From assembly GCA_934747265.1 (NCBI GenBank), contig CAKVGI010000006.1, positions 17,753 through 81,752 on the forward strand: a stretch of 64,000 nt of DNA. Direction: 5' to 3'. The position numbers and the translations under genes were made by a program. Source of the DNA: an uncultured Rickettsiales bacterium (GTDB lineage Bacteria; Pseudomonadota; Alphaproteobacteria; Rickettsiales; UBA1997). Positions within the stretch are counted from its first letter, which is position 1, and every line of letters starts with the position of its first letter. Below, one piece after another: positions 37,175 through 46,110 of this stretch. The notes beneath the pieces are model-generated. The model saw nothing but the letters and a program-made list of their open reading frames with translations, made no database searches and was not told the origin of the DNA.

Positions 37175-39352
37175 ATGGAACAGGATGAAGCTTTGCTAAG
37201 ATCAAGCGAAGAGAAAAAAGAGGAAGAAGCAGAACCAGCTGAATTTTTTTTAGATCTTAATTGTGTCATAAAAAATGGTAATGGTGCATGTGCGATGAAA
37301 TTTACTGATGGTACCACGAAATATTACGTTTTAACGCAAGATGGAGTTTTTTTTAATCTAGCAGAAGAAGAAAAAGAAAAGGTAAAGATGTTTGGATCGC
37401 TTTCTGATTCTTTTGATTCCTGTTATTTAGTTCCATCTGATGTTATTTTGGAAGTTTTTCCAGATGGAGATATTCCATTGCGCCCTTCAAATGAATACAT
37501 TAATAAAATTAATAAAAGCAATGACATCGTAGAATTAAAATCCAGCAAAAAAGATGAATTTGGTAGATTTGTTTTTACAGCGACTGAATGCGTTAATGCA
37601 ATAGAAAAAAAGAAAAAAAGATTAAGAGAAAAAGTAACAATATCACTAATGACTGGATTTTTTATAGACCCTAATAGTATAGAATTTGACAATAATATAA
37701 TTGGTCCGATTAATAAGAATACCGAAAAATATGATAATATCGAAAAACATATGCGCAAATTTACTGATGGTACCAAAGAATATTACATATTAGATGAAGA
37801 AAATAAACAATTTTATTATTCTACAAAAGAAAAAGCGGAAAAAGAAAAGACAATGATGTTTAACATTTTTCTTACTTCTATTGGTTCTTATTGTTTAGTT
37901 CCACCAAAAGTTGTTTTTGAAAAATTTTCAAATAGAATTCCAATAAAACTTTCACAGGAAGACTTTGAGGAAATCAAAAAAGGTAATGGCGTCGTAAAAT
38001 TAGAATCTAGCAAAAAAGATAAAGATGGTAAGTTTATTTTTGAAAGTGAAGAAATTATTAAAACAATAGAAGAAAAAAGAAAACAAAAAAAGGAAAGAAG
38101 ACAAGCAGAAGAAGCAAAAAGGAAAGCAGAAGGAGAAGCAAGACAAAAGGAAAGACAAAAGAAAAGGAAAGAGGCAAGAAAAAGGGTAGAAGAAGAAAGA
38201 AAAAAGCAAGAAGAGACAACAAAGCTAGTACAACAAAAAGAGAAAGAAGTAAAACCAACTGGATTTTTTTTAGATCCTGATGGTGTTGTAAAATATGACA
38301 ATGATAATATTGGATGTATGTTAAAATTTACTGATGGTACCACGGAATATTGTGTTTTATATAACGATGGAATATTTATTACTTATTCAGAAGAATTAGC
38401 AAAAAGAAAAAACGCAAAGATATGTAAAGAATTCGAAAAATATTGTGTTGATTCTGTTGGTTCCTTTTGTTTAATTCCATCTGAAGTTATTTCTAGAACA
38501 TTTCCAAATAAAAATATTCCAGAAAAACTTTCATGGGAAGATTTTGATAAAATCACCAAAAGCGATAACATCATACAATTAGAACCCTATAAAGAAAAAG
38601 GATTTATTTATAATAAGCTTATTATTACAGAGAATGAATGTATTGAAGCAATAAAAAGAAAGAAGGAAGGATTAGAAGAAACAGCGAAAAGATTTGTATC
38701 CGTTTATGCTGATGGTGGTGCAAAAACAAAAAAAGATATTTATTTTAAAGATGGTGATAAAAGATATTATTTATATAGAGTAACAGAAGACAGTAAAGTA
38801 GAACATATTAATACTGATGATTTAAAATATGACACTAGTGTTTGCGCACATTTTTTACAAGATGGAACAATGAAAATTGATTTTAAAAATGGTCTATCAT
38901 TAAATAAAAATAAAGGTAAAGAGGAAGAGAAAGAAAAAAAGGAAGATAATTATAGTTTTTATATTAGTACTTCTGGTAATATTAGAAATATAAAAAAATC
39001 AAATGGTAAAGTTACAGGAGCTACAAAATTAGAATATGAAACAGTTGAACATAAAAAATCTGTATTTAATGAGGAAACAGAGTGGTTTGAAGAAAAAAGT
39101 GAATTTGTTAACATTTTTACACAAGATGAAATAAAAAAGGCAGAAGAGGAAGAAAAAATAAAAACGCAAGAAAGAAAAGAAGAAAGAAAGAGACAAGAAG
39201 AAATAGTAAAGCCAACACAACAAAAAGAAGAAGAATCAAAATCCAAAATATCAAAATCATTATCAGCATTTTCTGGTATCAATCAAAAAGAAGCTGATAA
39301 CAGTCCACTTCCTTTTAAAACACAAGGAGCAACAAAGGATCTTCAACGCTAA
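37175..39352 (+). CDS. Modular repeat protein, paralogue 1 (A-A-A-B-tail)
   Basis: Unrecognised 725-residue hydrophilic protein with no signal peptide. It has three copies of an A module of about 130-145 residues (about 22-150, 157-300, 360-505), each with KFTDGT followed by Y-Y/C-V/I-L, then a CYLVP-like motif and an EVFP/EKFS helix. A Lys/Glu/Arg coiled coil (about 300-358) separates A2 from A3. One B module follows (about 505-660: RFVSVYADGG, YYLYRVTEDSKVEHINTDDL, YISTSG). The last 36 residues (SKISKSLSAFSGINQKEADN and on) are identical in paralogue 2 apart from the junction. I use ATG 37175 because MEQ-E is conserved in both. Function unknown. Confidence 0.85.
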   Translation: MEQDEALLRSSEEKKEEEAEPAEFFLDLNCVIKNGNGACAMKFTDGTTKYYVLTQDGVFFNLAEEEKEKVKMFGSLSDSFDSCYLVPSDVILEVFPDGDIPLRPSNEYINKINKSNDIVELKSSKKDEFGRFVFTATECVNAIEKKKKRLREKVTISLMTGFFIDPNSIEFDNNIIGPINKNTEKYDNIEKHMRKFTDGTKEYYILDEENKQFYYSTKEKAEKEKTMMFNIFLTSIGSYCLVPPKVVFEKFSNRIPIKLSQEDFEEIKKGNGVVKLESSKKDKDGKFIFESEEIIKTIEEKRKQKKERRQAEEAKRKAEGEARQKERQKKRKEARKRVEEERKKQEETTKLVQQKEKEVKPTGFFLDPDGVVKYDNDNIGCMLKFTDGTTEYCVLYNDGIFITYSEELAKRKNAKICKEFEKYCVDSVGSFCLIPSEVISRTFPNKNIPEKLSWEDFDKITKSDNIIQLEPYKEKGFIYNKLIITENECIEAIKRKKEGLEETAKRFVSVYADGGAKTKKDIYFKDGDKRYYLYRVTEDSKVEHINTDDLKYDTSVCAHFLQDGTMKIDFKNGLSLNKNKGKEEEKEKKEDNYSFYISTSGNIRNIKKSNGKVTGATKLEYETVEHKKSVFNEETEWFEEKSEFVNIFTQDEIKKAEEEEKIKTQERKEERKRQEEIVKPTQQKEEESKSKISKSLSAFSGINQKEADNSPLPFKTQGATKDLQR

Positions 39353-39389
39353 AAACACTAGAACACTATAATAAACACTTAATAATATT

Positions 39390-39665
39390 TTAACCCCCCT
39401 TGCCCCCCTTATCAGGGGGGGAATGAGAAGACCTTATCAGGGGGGTGATGGAAGGAGAGCTTATCAGGGGGGGATTAGAGAGCATTATTACCAGAGAGAA
39501 AACAAGGGGATCTTATCAGGGGGGAAATGGAGGGAACATCTCTTATCGGGATGGAATATAGGGAAGCCCTTATCATAGAGAAATGAATGGATATTTTCTT
39601 AGTATTGTAGAATTAAAAGTATCCTCAACATAAAGAAAAATTAAGAGACTCTTATACCGCAGAAA
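39390..39665. repeat. Array A of the composite repeat, copy 4 (no core or B array)
   Basis: Between the two modular paralogues lies an A array beginning with TTAACCCCCCTTGCCCCCCTTATCAG. Its units on CTTATCAGGGGGG, roughly 25-50 bases apart, lose their G runs progressively (TTATCGGGATGG, TTATCATAGAG, TTAGTATTG). It starts exactly where the 3' flanks of the two paralogues stop matching. The rest of the 500-base gap is the duplicated leader of paralogue 2. Confidence 0.8.
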
Positions 39666-39789
39666 ACAAAAAAGTATTTTTAGTAGTAGTAAAGTTTATT
39701 GAAAGATAAATAAAAAGAAAAATATAAAGCTTTAAAATTCAGAAATTCATTAAAATCTAACTTTTTTTCTCATATTTAGCAATTTTCTA

Positions 39790-39817
39790 TTGACTTTAAA
39801 CCATTTTGCAATACAAT
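39790..39817 (+). promoter_or_regulatory. Promoter of modular paralogue 2
   Basis: TTGACT (39790-39795) and TACAAT (39812-39817) with a 16-base spacer, the same boxes as paralogue 1. This explains why the open frame appears to begin at a TTG at 39790: that TTG is the -35 box, not a start codon. Confidence 0.7.
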
Positions 39818-39849
39818 CATGTCATGTCAAACAAAAAAATAATAAAAAA

Positions 39850-41373
39850 ATGGAACAGAATGAAACTTTACCAAGATCAAGGGAAGGGAAAAAAGAGAAA
39901 GAAGTAAAACCAACTGGATTTTTTATAGATCATAATTGTGTCATAAAAAATGGTGATGGTACTAATAGGTATATGCCTAAATTTATTGATGGTACCACGG
40001 AATATTACGTTTTAATGAAAGATGGAGTTTTTTTAAATCTAACAGAAGAAGAAAAAGAAAAGGTAAAGATGTCTGGATCGTTTTCTGATCCTGTTGGTTC
40101 CTGTTATTTAATTCCACCCGAGGTTATTTCGGAAGTTTTTCCAAATGGAAATATTCCAATAAAGCTTCCATGGAAAGACTTTGATAAAATTAGGAAAGAC
40201 AATGATATCATAAGATTAAACTCCGAAAAAAAAGAATATGGTAAGTTTATTTTTGAAAGTGAAGAAATTATTAAAACAATAGAAGAAAAAAGAAAACAAG
40301 AAAAAGAAAAAAGATTTGTATCCGTTTATTCTGATGGTGGTGAAAAAACAAAAGGAGATATTTATTTTAAAGATGATAAAGGTACAAAATATTATTTATA
40401 TAAAGCAACAGATGATGATAAAGTGGAACGTATCAATACTGATGATTTGAAATATGACGCTAGTGTTCATATGTATCGTTCAACACAAGATGGAACAATA
40501 AAAATTGATTTTACAAATGGTCTATCATTAATGGAAGATGATAATATTTATATTAGTACTTCTGATGATATTAGAACTATAAAAAAATCAAATGATGAAG
40601 TTACAGAAGCTGCAAAATTAGAATATAGAACAGTTAGACATAAAAAATCTGTATTTAATGAGGAAAAAAAGTATTTTGAAAAAAAAATTGAATTGGTTAA
40701 TATTTTTACACAAGATGAAATAAAAAAGGCAGAAGAGGAAGAAAAAGCAACAAGAAGATTAGTAACTATTTACGCTAATGATAGCGGAGAAGTAAAACAA
40801 GATGTTTATCTTAAAGCTAATAAAAATGATAAGAAATATTATTTGTATAAAGTAACAGAAGGTGGAAAAATAGAACATATTAATACTAGTGATTTAGACC
40901 ACTTATCAAAAATAAAAAACAATAAAATAGAGTTTATTGATCTTAGTAATTTGAACCGTGAACATTCAATTATAAAGAAAGATGATGTAATAACGGAAAT
41001 TGTTTCTAAAGATATACTAGAGTTAAAAGGAATTATTTATAATATTTGTATTAGTACTTCTGATGATGCTAGTACTATACAACTTCGTCCTTTTGGTAAA
41101 ATCATAGGAGCTACAGAATTAAAATTCGGAAGAATTGGAGGGATTATACCTGGTTGTACTATTGACAATGAGTATATAGAAAAAGCAATAGTAGCAGAAG
41201 AAGAAAGAAAGAGACAAGAAGAAATATCAAAGCCAACACAACAAAAAGAAGAAGAAACAAAATCCAAAATATCAAAATCATTATCAGCATTTTCTGGTAT
41301 CAATCAAAAAGAAGCTGATAACAGTCCACTTCCTTTTAAAACACAAGGAGCAACAAAGGATCTTCAACGCTAA
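39850..41373 (+). CDS. Modular repeat protein, paralogue 2 (A-B-B-tail)
   Basis: Tandem paralogue of 507 residues. One A module (about 14-150: KFIDGTTEYYVL, SCYLIPPEVISEVFP) is followed by two B modules. B1 (about 155-300) is RFVSVYSDGG with YYLYKATDD. B2 (about 300-450) is RLVTIYANDSG with YYLYKVTEGGKIEHINTSDL and ICISTSDD. The C-terminal tail SKISKSLSAFSGINQKEADN is the same as paralogue 1. Leader, promoter and 3' flank are also shared, so this is a recent tandem duplication with internal module gain or loss. The hydrophilic nature, lack of a signal peptide and a conserved C-terminal tail are compatible with a secreted effector, but no direct evidence shows this. Confidence 0.85.
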   Translation: MEQNETLPRSREGKKEKEVKPTGFFIDHNCVIKNGDGTNRYMPKFIDGTTEYYVLMKDGVFLNLTEEEKEKVKMSGSFSDPVGSCYLIPPEVISEVFPNGNIPIKLPWKDFDKIRKDNDIIRLNSEKKEYGKFIFESEEIIKTIEEKRKQEKEKRFVSVYSDGGEKTKGDIYFKDDKGTKYYLYKATDDDKVERINTDDLKYDASVHMYRSTQDGTIKIDFTNGLSLMEDDNIYISTSDDIRTIKKSNDEVTEAAKLEYRTVRHKKSVFNEEKKYFEKKIELVNIFTQDEIKKAEEEEKATRRLVTIYANDSGEVKQDVYLKANKNDKKYYLYKVTEGGKIEHINTSDLDHLSKIKNNKIEFIDLSNLNREHSIIKKDDVITEIVSKDILELKGIIYNICISTSDDASTIQLRPFGKIIGATELKFGRIGGIIPGCTIDNEYIEKAIVAEEERKRQEEISKPTQQKEEETKSKISKSLSAFSGINQKEADNSPLPFKTQGATKDLQR

Positions 41374-41414
41374 AAACACTAGAACACTATAATAAACACT
41401 TAATAATATTAAAA

Positions 41415-41447
41415 AAAATAGTCAATTCAAATTGAATTGACTATTTT
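41415..41447. terminator. Perfect bidirectional terminator, paralogue 2 / gap
   Basis: AAAATAGTCAATTCAA (41415-41430) is perfectly complementary to TTGAATTGACTATTTT (41432-41447). It lies between convergent genes, with A and T tracts on either side so that it works in both directions. Confidence 0.85.
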
Positions 41448-41467
41448 ATAGTGATATCTGTAAAATA

Positions 41468-42481
41468 TTATTTCCAAATGGTACATAAATCTAACATTCT
41501 GTTAGAATAACCCCATTCGTTATCATACCAAGCACCAACTCTTACAAATTTTTTGTTAAGAACTTTTGTTTGTGATACATCAAAGCTTGAACTATGTGGA
41601 TTACCCATCATATCAATAGATACAACTGGATCTGTAATTACTTCTAATACACCGCGCATATCTGCATGTGAAGCATATTCTTTAACTGCATTATTAACCT
41701 CTTCAGCAGTTGTTTCTTTCTTTGATACAAAACTTAAATCAACAAAAGATACATCTGGGGTTGGAACTCTGATTGAAACACCATCCAATTTTCCTTTTAA
41801 TTGAGGTAATACCAAAGCAACAGCTTTTGCAGCACCAGTTGAAGTAGGAATCATAGATAAAGCGCCAGCTCTTGCTCTTCTCATATCTCTATGTGATTTA
41901 TCCAAAATATTTTGATCGTTTGTATATGCGTGAATTGTTGTCATATGACCTTCTTCAATACCAAATACAGCATCCAAAATTTTAGCCAAAGGAGCTAAAC
42001 AGTTTGTTGTACATGAAGCATTAGAAATAATTTTATCCTCTGCTGTTAATTGATTATCATTTACACCATAAACTATTGTTTTTACTTGATCTGGTGTTTT
42101 TGTAGGAGCTGACATCATAACTTTTTTAGCGCCAGCGTTGATATGTGGTTGCGCTAATTCAGCTGTTAAGAATAAACCTGTACATTCTAAAACTATATCA
42201 ACATTTAATTCTTTCCAAGGCAAATTATTTGCATCTCTTTCTGAAACAACTTTAATTTTTTTACCATCAATAACTATTGAATCGCCTTCAATTTTTGCAT
42301 CGTGTTTAAAAGTTCCATGAACTGAATCGTATTTTAATAAATAAAGATTTGTTTCCAATGGAGCTAAATCATTAATAGCAACAACTTCTAAATCTTTATA
42401 TTTTTCTGGATTTTCAAAAAATGCTCTCAAAACACATCTTCCAATTCTTCCAAAACCATTAATAGCAATTTTTTTTGTCAT
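41468..42481 (-). CDS. gap: Glyceraldehyde-3-phosphate dehydrogenase
   Basis: Glycolytic/gluconeogenic enzyme of 337 residues, normal length. The NAD-binding fold starts INGFGRIGR. The catalytic Cys is C157 in SNASCTTNCLAPL. HAYTNDQ, the RRARAGALSMIPTSTGAAKAV sugar-phosphate region and WYDNEWGYSNRM at the C terminus are all present. Single gene; the neighbouring ialB gene reads in the same direction 27 bases upstream. Presence of gap separates this organism from Rickettsia species, which lack glycolysis. Confidence 0.97.
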   Translation of the reverse strand: MTKKIAINGFGRIGRCVLRAFFENPEKYKDLEVVAINDLAPLETNLYLLKYDSVHGTFKHDAKIEGDSIVIDGKKIKVVSERDANNLPWKELNVDIVLECTGLFLTAELAQPHINAGAKKVMMSAPTKTPDQVKTIVYGVNDNQLTAEDKIISNASCTTNCLAPLAKILDAVFGIEEGHMTTIHAYTNDQNILDKSHRDMRRARAGALSMIPTSTGAAKAVALVLPQLKGKLDGVSIRVPTPDVSFVDLSFVSKKETTAEEVNNAVKEYASHADMRGVLEVITDPVVSIDMMGNPHSSSFDVSQTKVLNKKFVRVGAWYDNEWGYSNRMLDLCTIWK

Positions 42482-42508
42482 ATTAAACCTATTAATTTAT
42501 TAATAAAA

Positions 42509-43036
42509 CTATTGTTTATCAGACATTTTTGAGTCATAATAAACAAGTAATTTAGAAAACTCTGCCAAAGAAATTTTAGCAGTAATTTCCTTTATCCCGC
42601 TTGCAACTTTTAAATCACGAACGGTAAACCTAATATACATATTTTGTCCATTTTTTAATTGATTTAGCATCATTTTTTGTTCTGTTGGTGAAAATGGAAT
42701 AACTCCATAATTAGCTCTTTTTTCTATTATATCGGAAATAATAAGTGGATTTTTATCTATTCTAACCTTAACATTCGTTGTTTCAAGGGCCGATGGTATC
42801 ATAATTACCACTTGATTTGCCACCCTATTATTTGGTTGTATATAAACCGAAGATGTATCGCTATAAAATGTTGTAAAAACCTTACAACTACTATTTTCAA
42901 GCATAACATCCTCTTCGCACAAAATTGTCCAATCTCCAAATTTCTTTTCATCTACTATAATATTATCTATTATTTCAGCATGTACTGAAAAACAAACAAG
43001 ACAATAAAATAAAATAGAGAGACAAAATTTATTCAT
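42509..43036 (-). CDS. IalB-like (invasion-associated locus B) periplasmic protein
   Basis: Protein of 175 residues with a clear signal peptide (FCLSILFYCLVCFSVHA). The motif FGDWTILCEED followed by a second Cys (SSCKVF) is the IalB family pattern of FxDWxxxC. RVANQVVIMIP and GVIPFSPTEQKMMLNQLKNG also fit. IalB of Bartonella is linked to erythrocyte invasion, but the family is widespread in alphaproteobacteria with general envelope or stress roles. The signal peptide indicates export. Confidence 0.8.
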   Translation of the reverse strand: MNKFCLSILFYCLVCFSVHAEIIDNIIVDEKKFGDWTILCEEDVMLENSSCKVFTTFYSDTSSVYIQPNNRVANQVVIMIPSALETTNVKVRIDKNPLIISDIIEKRANYGVIPFSPTEQKMMLNQLKNGQNMYIRFTVRDLKVASGIKEITAKISLAEFSKLLVYYDSKMSDKQ

Positions 43037-43205
43037 ATTTGCTAAATTAAATCACTTATAACAACTAATATCTTATTTATTTAAAAAGTAAAGTTTTTTT
43101 AAAACAATATAATAAATTTTTATTTTTTTTCATATTATAAATAATTTATCTTGATTTTTATTTCAATTTTTATACACATAAAATATATATAAATAAATAC
43201 TTAAC

Positions 43206-43937
43206 ATGCTTAAAATCATATTTTTAATATTTATTATTTTTATTAGTTCTTGTAAAAAATACGATAAAAATACTGAAATTTTTATGACTTTACTATCAAG
43301 AGAAGAATATTTAAAAGAAAAAGATCCCAAAAGAGTATTTAACCCAAATTCTGCAATGCTAATTGCTACACTACCAAATAAAATTGGCAATATGTTTTCA
43401 ACTTATGAGGTTAGTGATTTTGAAATTATGAAAAATGGACTAGGTTATTCCAAAAGATATAAAAATAATTTAGTTAGAAAAGGATATTGGATAGATGTTT
43501 TTGCTTATAATAATGCAATAGATAAAATTCCAGATGATATTGATAATAATATTATAAAAAAGATATATAATCAGGAAAGACAATTTATTTTAACAACTTA
43601 TCAAAATTCAAGAATATTGGAAAATAATATTATTATTTTTAATTCACCATCTAATAAAAATTTTACTATGTATGAAACCATTTTTGAATATTTTGATATA
43701 CAAAATAAAGAAAAATTAAAAATGTTTTTATATTTTACAGTAGTTCAAGATTCTTTTTTAAAAATAAGAATTACATATAAAATAGGCTCAAATGAACCTT
43801 TTATTTTCAAAGATAAAGAACTTTTTCTAAAAGATTTTGGATATTATTTTGCAGAAGGTATGTCTCTCAAAGATTTTAATAATTTTAAAAAATTAAAAAC
43901 AGACAATTCAACAACAATGCAAAGAATAAGAAAATAA
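43206..43937 (+). CDS. Hypothetical lipoprotein
   Basis: Unrecognised 243-residue protein. The N terminus is a lipoprotein signal: hydrophobic LKIIFLIFIIFI then the lipobox ISSC with Cys16, so LspA (46111) would process it. Lys at +2 after the Cys is compatible with outer-membrane sorting. The mature part is rich in Phe, Asn and Lys and shows no known domain. Divergent from the IalB gene. Confidence 0.75.
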   Translation: MLKIIFLIFIIFISSCKKYDKNTEIFMTLLSREEYLKEKDPKRVFNPNSAMLIATLPNKIGNMFSTYEVSDFEIMKNGLGYSKRYKNNLVRKGYWIDVFAYNNAIDKIPDDIDNNIIKKIYNQERQFILTTYQNSRILENNIIIFNSPSNKNFTMYETIFEYFDIQNKEKLKMFLYFTVVQDSFLKIRITYKIGSNEPFIFKDKELFLKDFGYYFAEGMSLKDFNNFKKLKTDNSTTMQRIRK

Positions 43938-44001
43938 ATTATATCCTTCCACTACTCATAAAAATAATATAGTATTAGAAAAGTTAAACTGTTATTTATA
44001 T

Positions 44002-44385
44002 ATGTTTAAATTTTCTACAAAAAGTGAACAGTTGCTTAATACTGTTTATAAGGAACTTAATATATTAGCACATGAAGTAATTAAAATTTCACCAATAGAT
44101 TTTTCTATAACGGAAGGTTTTAGGGACAGAATGAAGCAAAAAGAATTATATAATGAAGGCAAGAGTAAAACACTTAAAAGTAAACATTGTGAATGCAAGG
44201 CCATTGATATTATGTGTTGTAAAGAAGGATACAAAGAACCATTAAGAGATATTTATATTGTGATAGGTTTATTTTTAGCAAAAGCAAAAGAACTAAATAT
44301 AAATATAAGAGTTGGAGCATTATGGGATAATAATTCAACAAAAAATAACAATTTTATTGATGCTTTTCATATAGAATTAATATAA
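44002..44385 (+). CDS. M15-family peptidase, phage endolysin-like (L-Ala-D-Glu type)
   Basis: Protein of 127 residues. ITEGFRDRMKQKELYNEGKSKT followed by SKHCECKAIDIM and a final FHIELI places the zinc ligands at H62, D69 and the C-terminal His (about 123). This is the pattern of M15C peptidases such as the T5 and A500 phage endolysins, which cut the stem peptide of peptidoglycan. No signal peptide, holin or other phage gene lies nearby, so it is likely a domesticated lysin or remodelling enzyme. The usual LTG after SKH is replaced by CEC. Confidence 0.8.
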   Translation: MFKFSTKSEQLLNTVYKELNILAHEVIKISPIDFSITEGFRDRMKQKELYNEGKSKTLKSKHCECKAIDIMCCKEGYKEPLRDIYIVIGLFLAKAKELNINIRVGALWDNNSTKNNNFIDAFHIELI

Positions 44386-44534
44386 GAATTAATAAAAATT
44401 ATCAAAGATTTTTATAATAATTATTATGCAATCACAAGAAATATAGCTATAATACAATCATAAAAACACAGCTATAAACATCAAAATTATAAAAGAAAGC
44501 TAAAAATTACAGAAATTTCATTAATTTGATTATC

Positions 44535-44609
44535 TGGCTCCACGAGCAGGGATCGAACCTGCGACCAATTGATTAACAGTCAACTGCTCTACCGCTGAGC
44601 TATCGTGGA
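44535..44609 (-). tRNA. tRNA-Asn (anticodon GTT)
   Basis: A 75-base cloverleaf with encoded CCA on the minus strand. The acceptor TCCACGA pairs with TCGTGGA. The D arm is GCTCAGCGGTAGAGC, the anticodon loop CTGTTAA carries GTT, and the T arm is GCAGGTTCGATCCCTGC. Confidence 0.97.
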
Positions 44610-44868
44610 ATACCCTTAACCATTTTAAAGAAAGTTTTTTTATTTGCAAGCATTTTTTAAAAAATTTTATTAATTGTTTTTATCAATTACAAAGCAGTCT
44701 AAAATTATTAAATATTTTAGCATTTTTTATTCCAATAAATACAAAATGAAAATATATTTAATGATAATTTACTCCCAAAAAATCATTATGTTAATATAAA
44801 ATTATTTTTTGTATTTACTTTTTATTTTGGCTTTTTATAATTCTTAGTGTAGTAAAAATTTTTAAATA

Positions 44869-46107
44869 ATGGAAAAGCAATATCAAGTTTTAGCAAGAAA
44901 ATATAGACCTCAAAATTTTTCCGAGTTAGTAGGTCAACCTGCATTAGTTCAGACTTTAAGTAATGAAATAAAAAATAATAAAATACATCATGCTTTTATA
45001 TTAACTGGTATTAGAGGTATTGGAAAAACTACAACAGCTAGATTAATTGCAAAATCTTTAAATTGCTCACACAGCGATGGAGCAACAATTAACGCTTGCG
45101 GTGAATGTGAACATTGCAAAGCTATTGCAAACTCTTGTGATCAAGATGTTATAGAATTTGATGCTGCAAGCCATACAGGTGTTGATGATATTAGACAAAT
45201 AATTGAAAGTACCGCCTATGGTCCAGTTAATTCCAGATATAAAATTTTTATAATAGACGAAGTTCACATGCTTTCTAAAAGTGCTTTTAATGCTTTATTA
45301 AAAACGCTTGAAGAACCACCTGCATATATTAAATTTATTTTCGCTACTACAGAAATTAGGAAAGTTCCAATTACGATTTTATCTAGATGCCAAAGATTTG
45401 ATTTAAGAAGATTAAGCTTTGATGAAATAAAAGAACATATTTCTAATATTTGCAAAAAAGAAGGTTATGAGGCAGAAGATGGTGCTTTATCAATTTTAGC
45501 TAGTTTTTCCGAAGGTTCAGCAAGAGATAGCTTGTCATTATTGGATAGAGCTTTAAGTCATAATAATTACGAGAAACTCCTAACGGAAAAAAGCGTTTCA
45601 GAAATGTTAGGTTTAAGCAGTAAGAAAAATATATATGACCTATTCATAAGCATGCTTGAAGGTGATGTAAATAAAGCTCTAACTCAATTTGAAAATATTT
45701 ATTCATATTCTCTTGATATTGGTGCATTAATGCAAGATTTGCTTAATGTAAATCACAATATGATTATGGCAAAAACTTTAAATAATTTTTTTGAAACCGT
45801 ACACTTACCAAGTGATCAAGTGGAAATTATAAAAAATACTTCACAAAAATTAAATATAAGTTCATTACTAAGAGTTTGGAAATTGCTACTAAAAGGTGAA
45901 TCAGAATTAAAAAATAATTTTGATGCGAAGAAAATTATGGATATGATAATAGTTAATGTATGTTATGGAAGTAGATTACCTACACTCAGCGAGGTATTAA
46001 ATAAACAGAATTTAGAAAATCAAATAATTGAAAATAAATCGCAAGAAAATAATGCTGAACTTATTGAAAATATTACAAATTTATTTGACGGAGCAAAGGT
46101 TTTATAG
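44869..46107 (+). CDS. dnaX: DNA polymerase III subunit gamma/tau, short form
   Basis: AAA+ clamp-loader subunit of 412 residues. QVLARKYRPQNFSELVGQ opens the protein. Walker A is GIRGIGKTTTA (47-57), the zinc site is C66, C77, C80 and C83, and the Walker B region is FIIDEVHMLSKSAFNALLKTLEEPP. Domain III extends to about 370. The chain ends about 100-200 residues earlier than typical tau proteins, so the parts that contact DnaB and the polymerase alpha subunit appear missing. It starts an operon with lspA (3-base gap) and a histidine kinase. recR and the YbaB/EbfC gene, often next to dnaX, are absent. Confidence 0.95.
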   Translation: MEKQYQVLARKYRPQNFSELVGQPALVQTLSNEIKNNKIHHAFILTGIRGIGKTTTARLIAKSLNCSHSDGATINACGECEHCKAIANSCDQDVIEFDAASHTGVDDIRQIIESTAYGPVNSRYKIFIIDEVHMLSKSAFNALLKTLEEPPAYIKFIFATTEIRKVPITILSRCQRFDLRRLSFDEIKEHISNICKKEGYEAEDGALSILASFSEGSARDSLSLLDRALSHNNYEKLLTEKSVSEMLGLSSKKNIYDLFISMLEGDVNKALTQFENIYSYSLDIGALMQDLLNVNHNMIMAKTLNNFFETVHLPSDQVEIIKNTSQKLNISSLLRVWKLLLKGESELKNNFDAKKIMDMIIVNVCYGSRLPTLSEVLNKQNLENQIIENKSQENNAELIENITNLFDGAKVL

Positions 46108-46110
46108 TAT

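Noticed and set aside
37888..38343. Minus-strand Ser/Phe-rich ORFs across the modular paralogues
   Set aside because: They are antisense to Lys/Glu-rich coiled-coil codons of paralogue 1.
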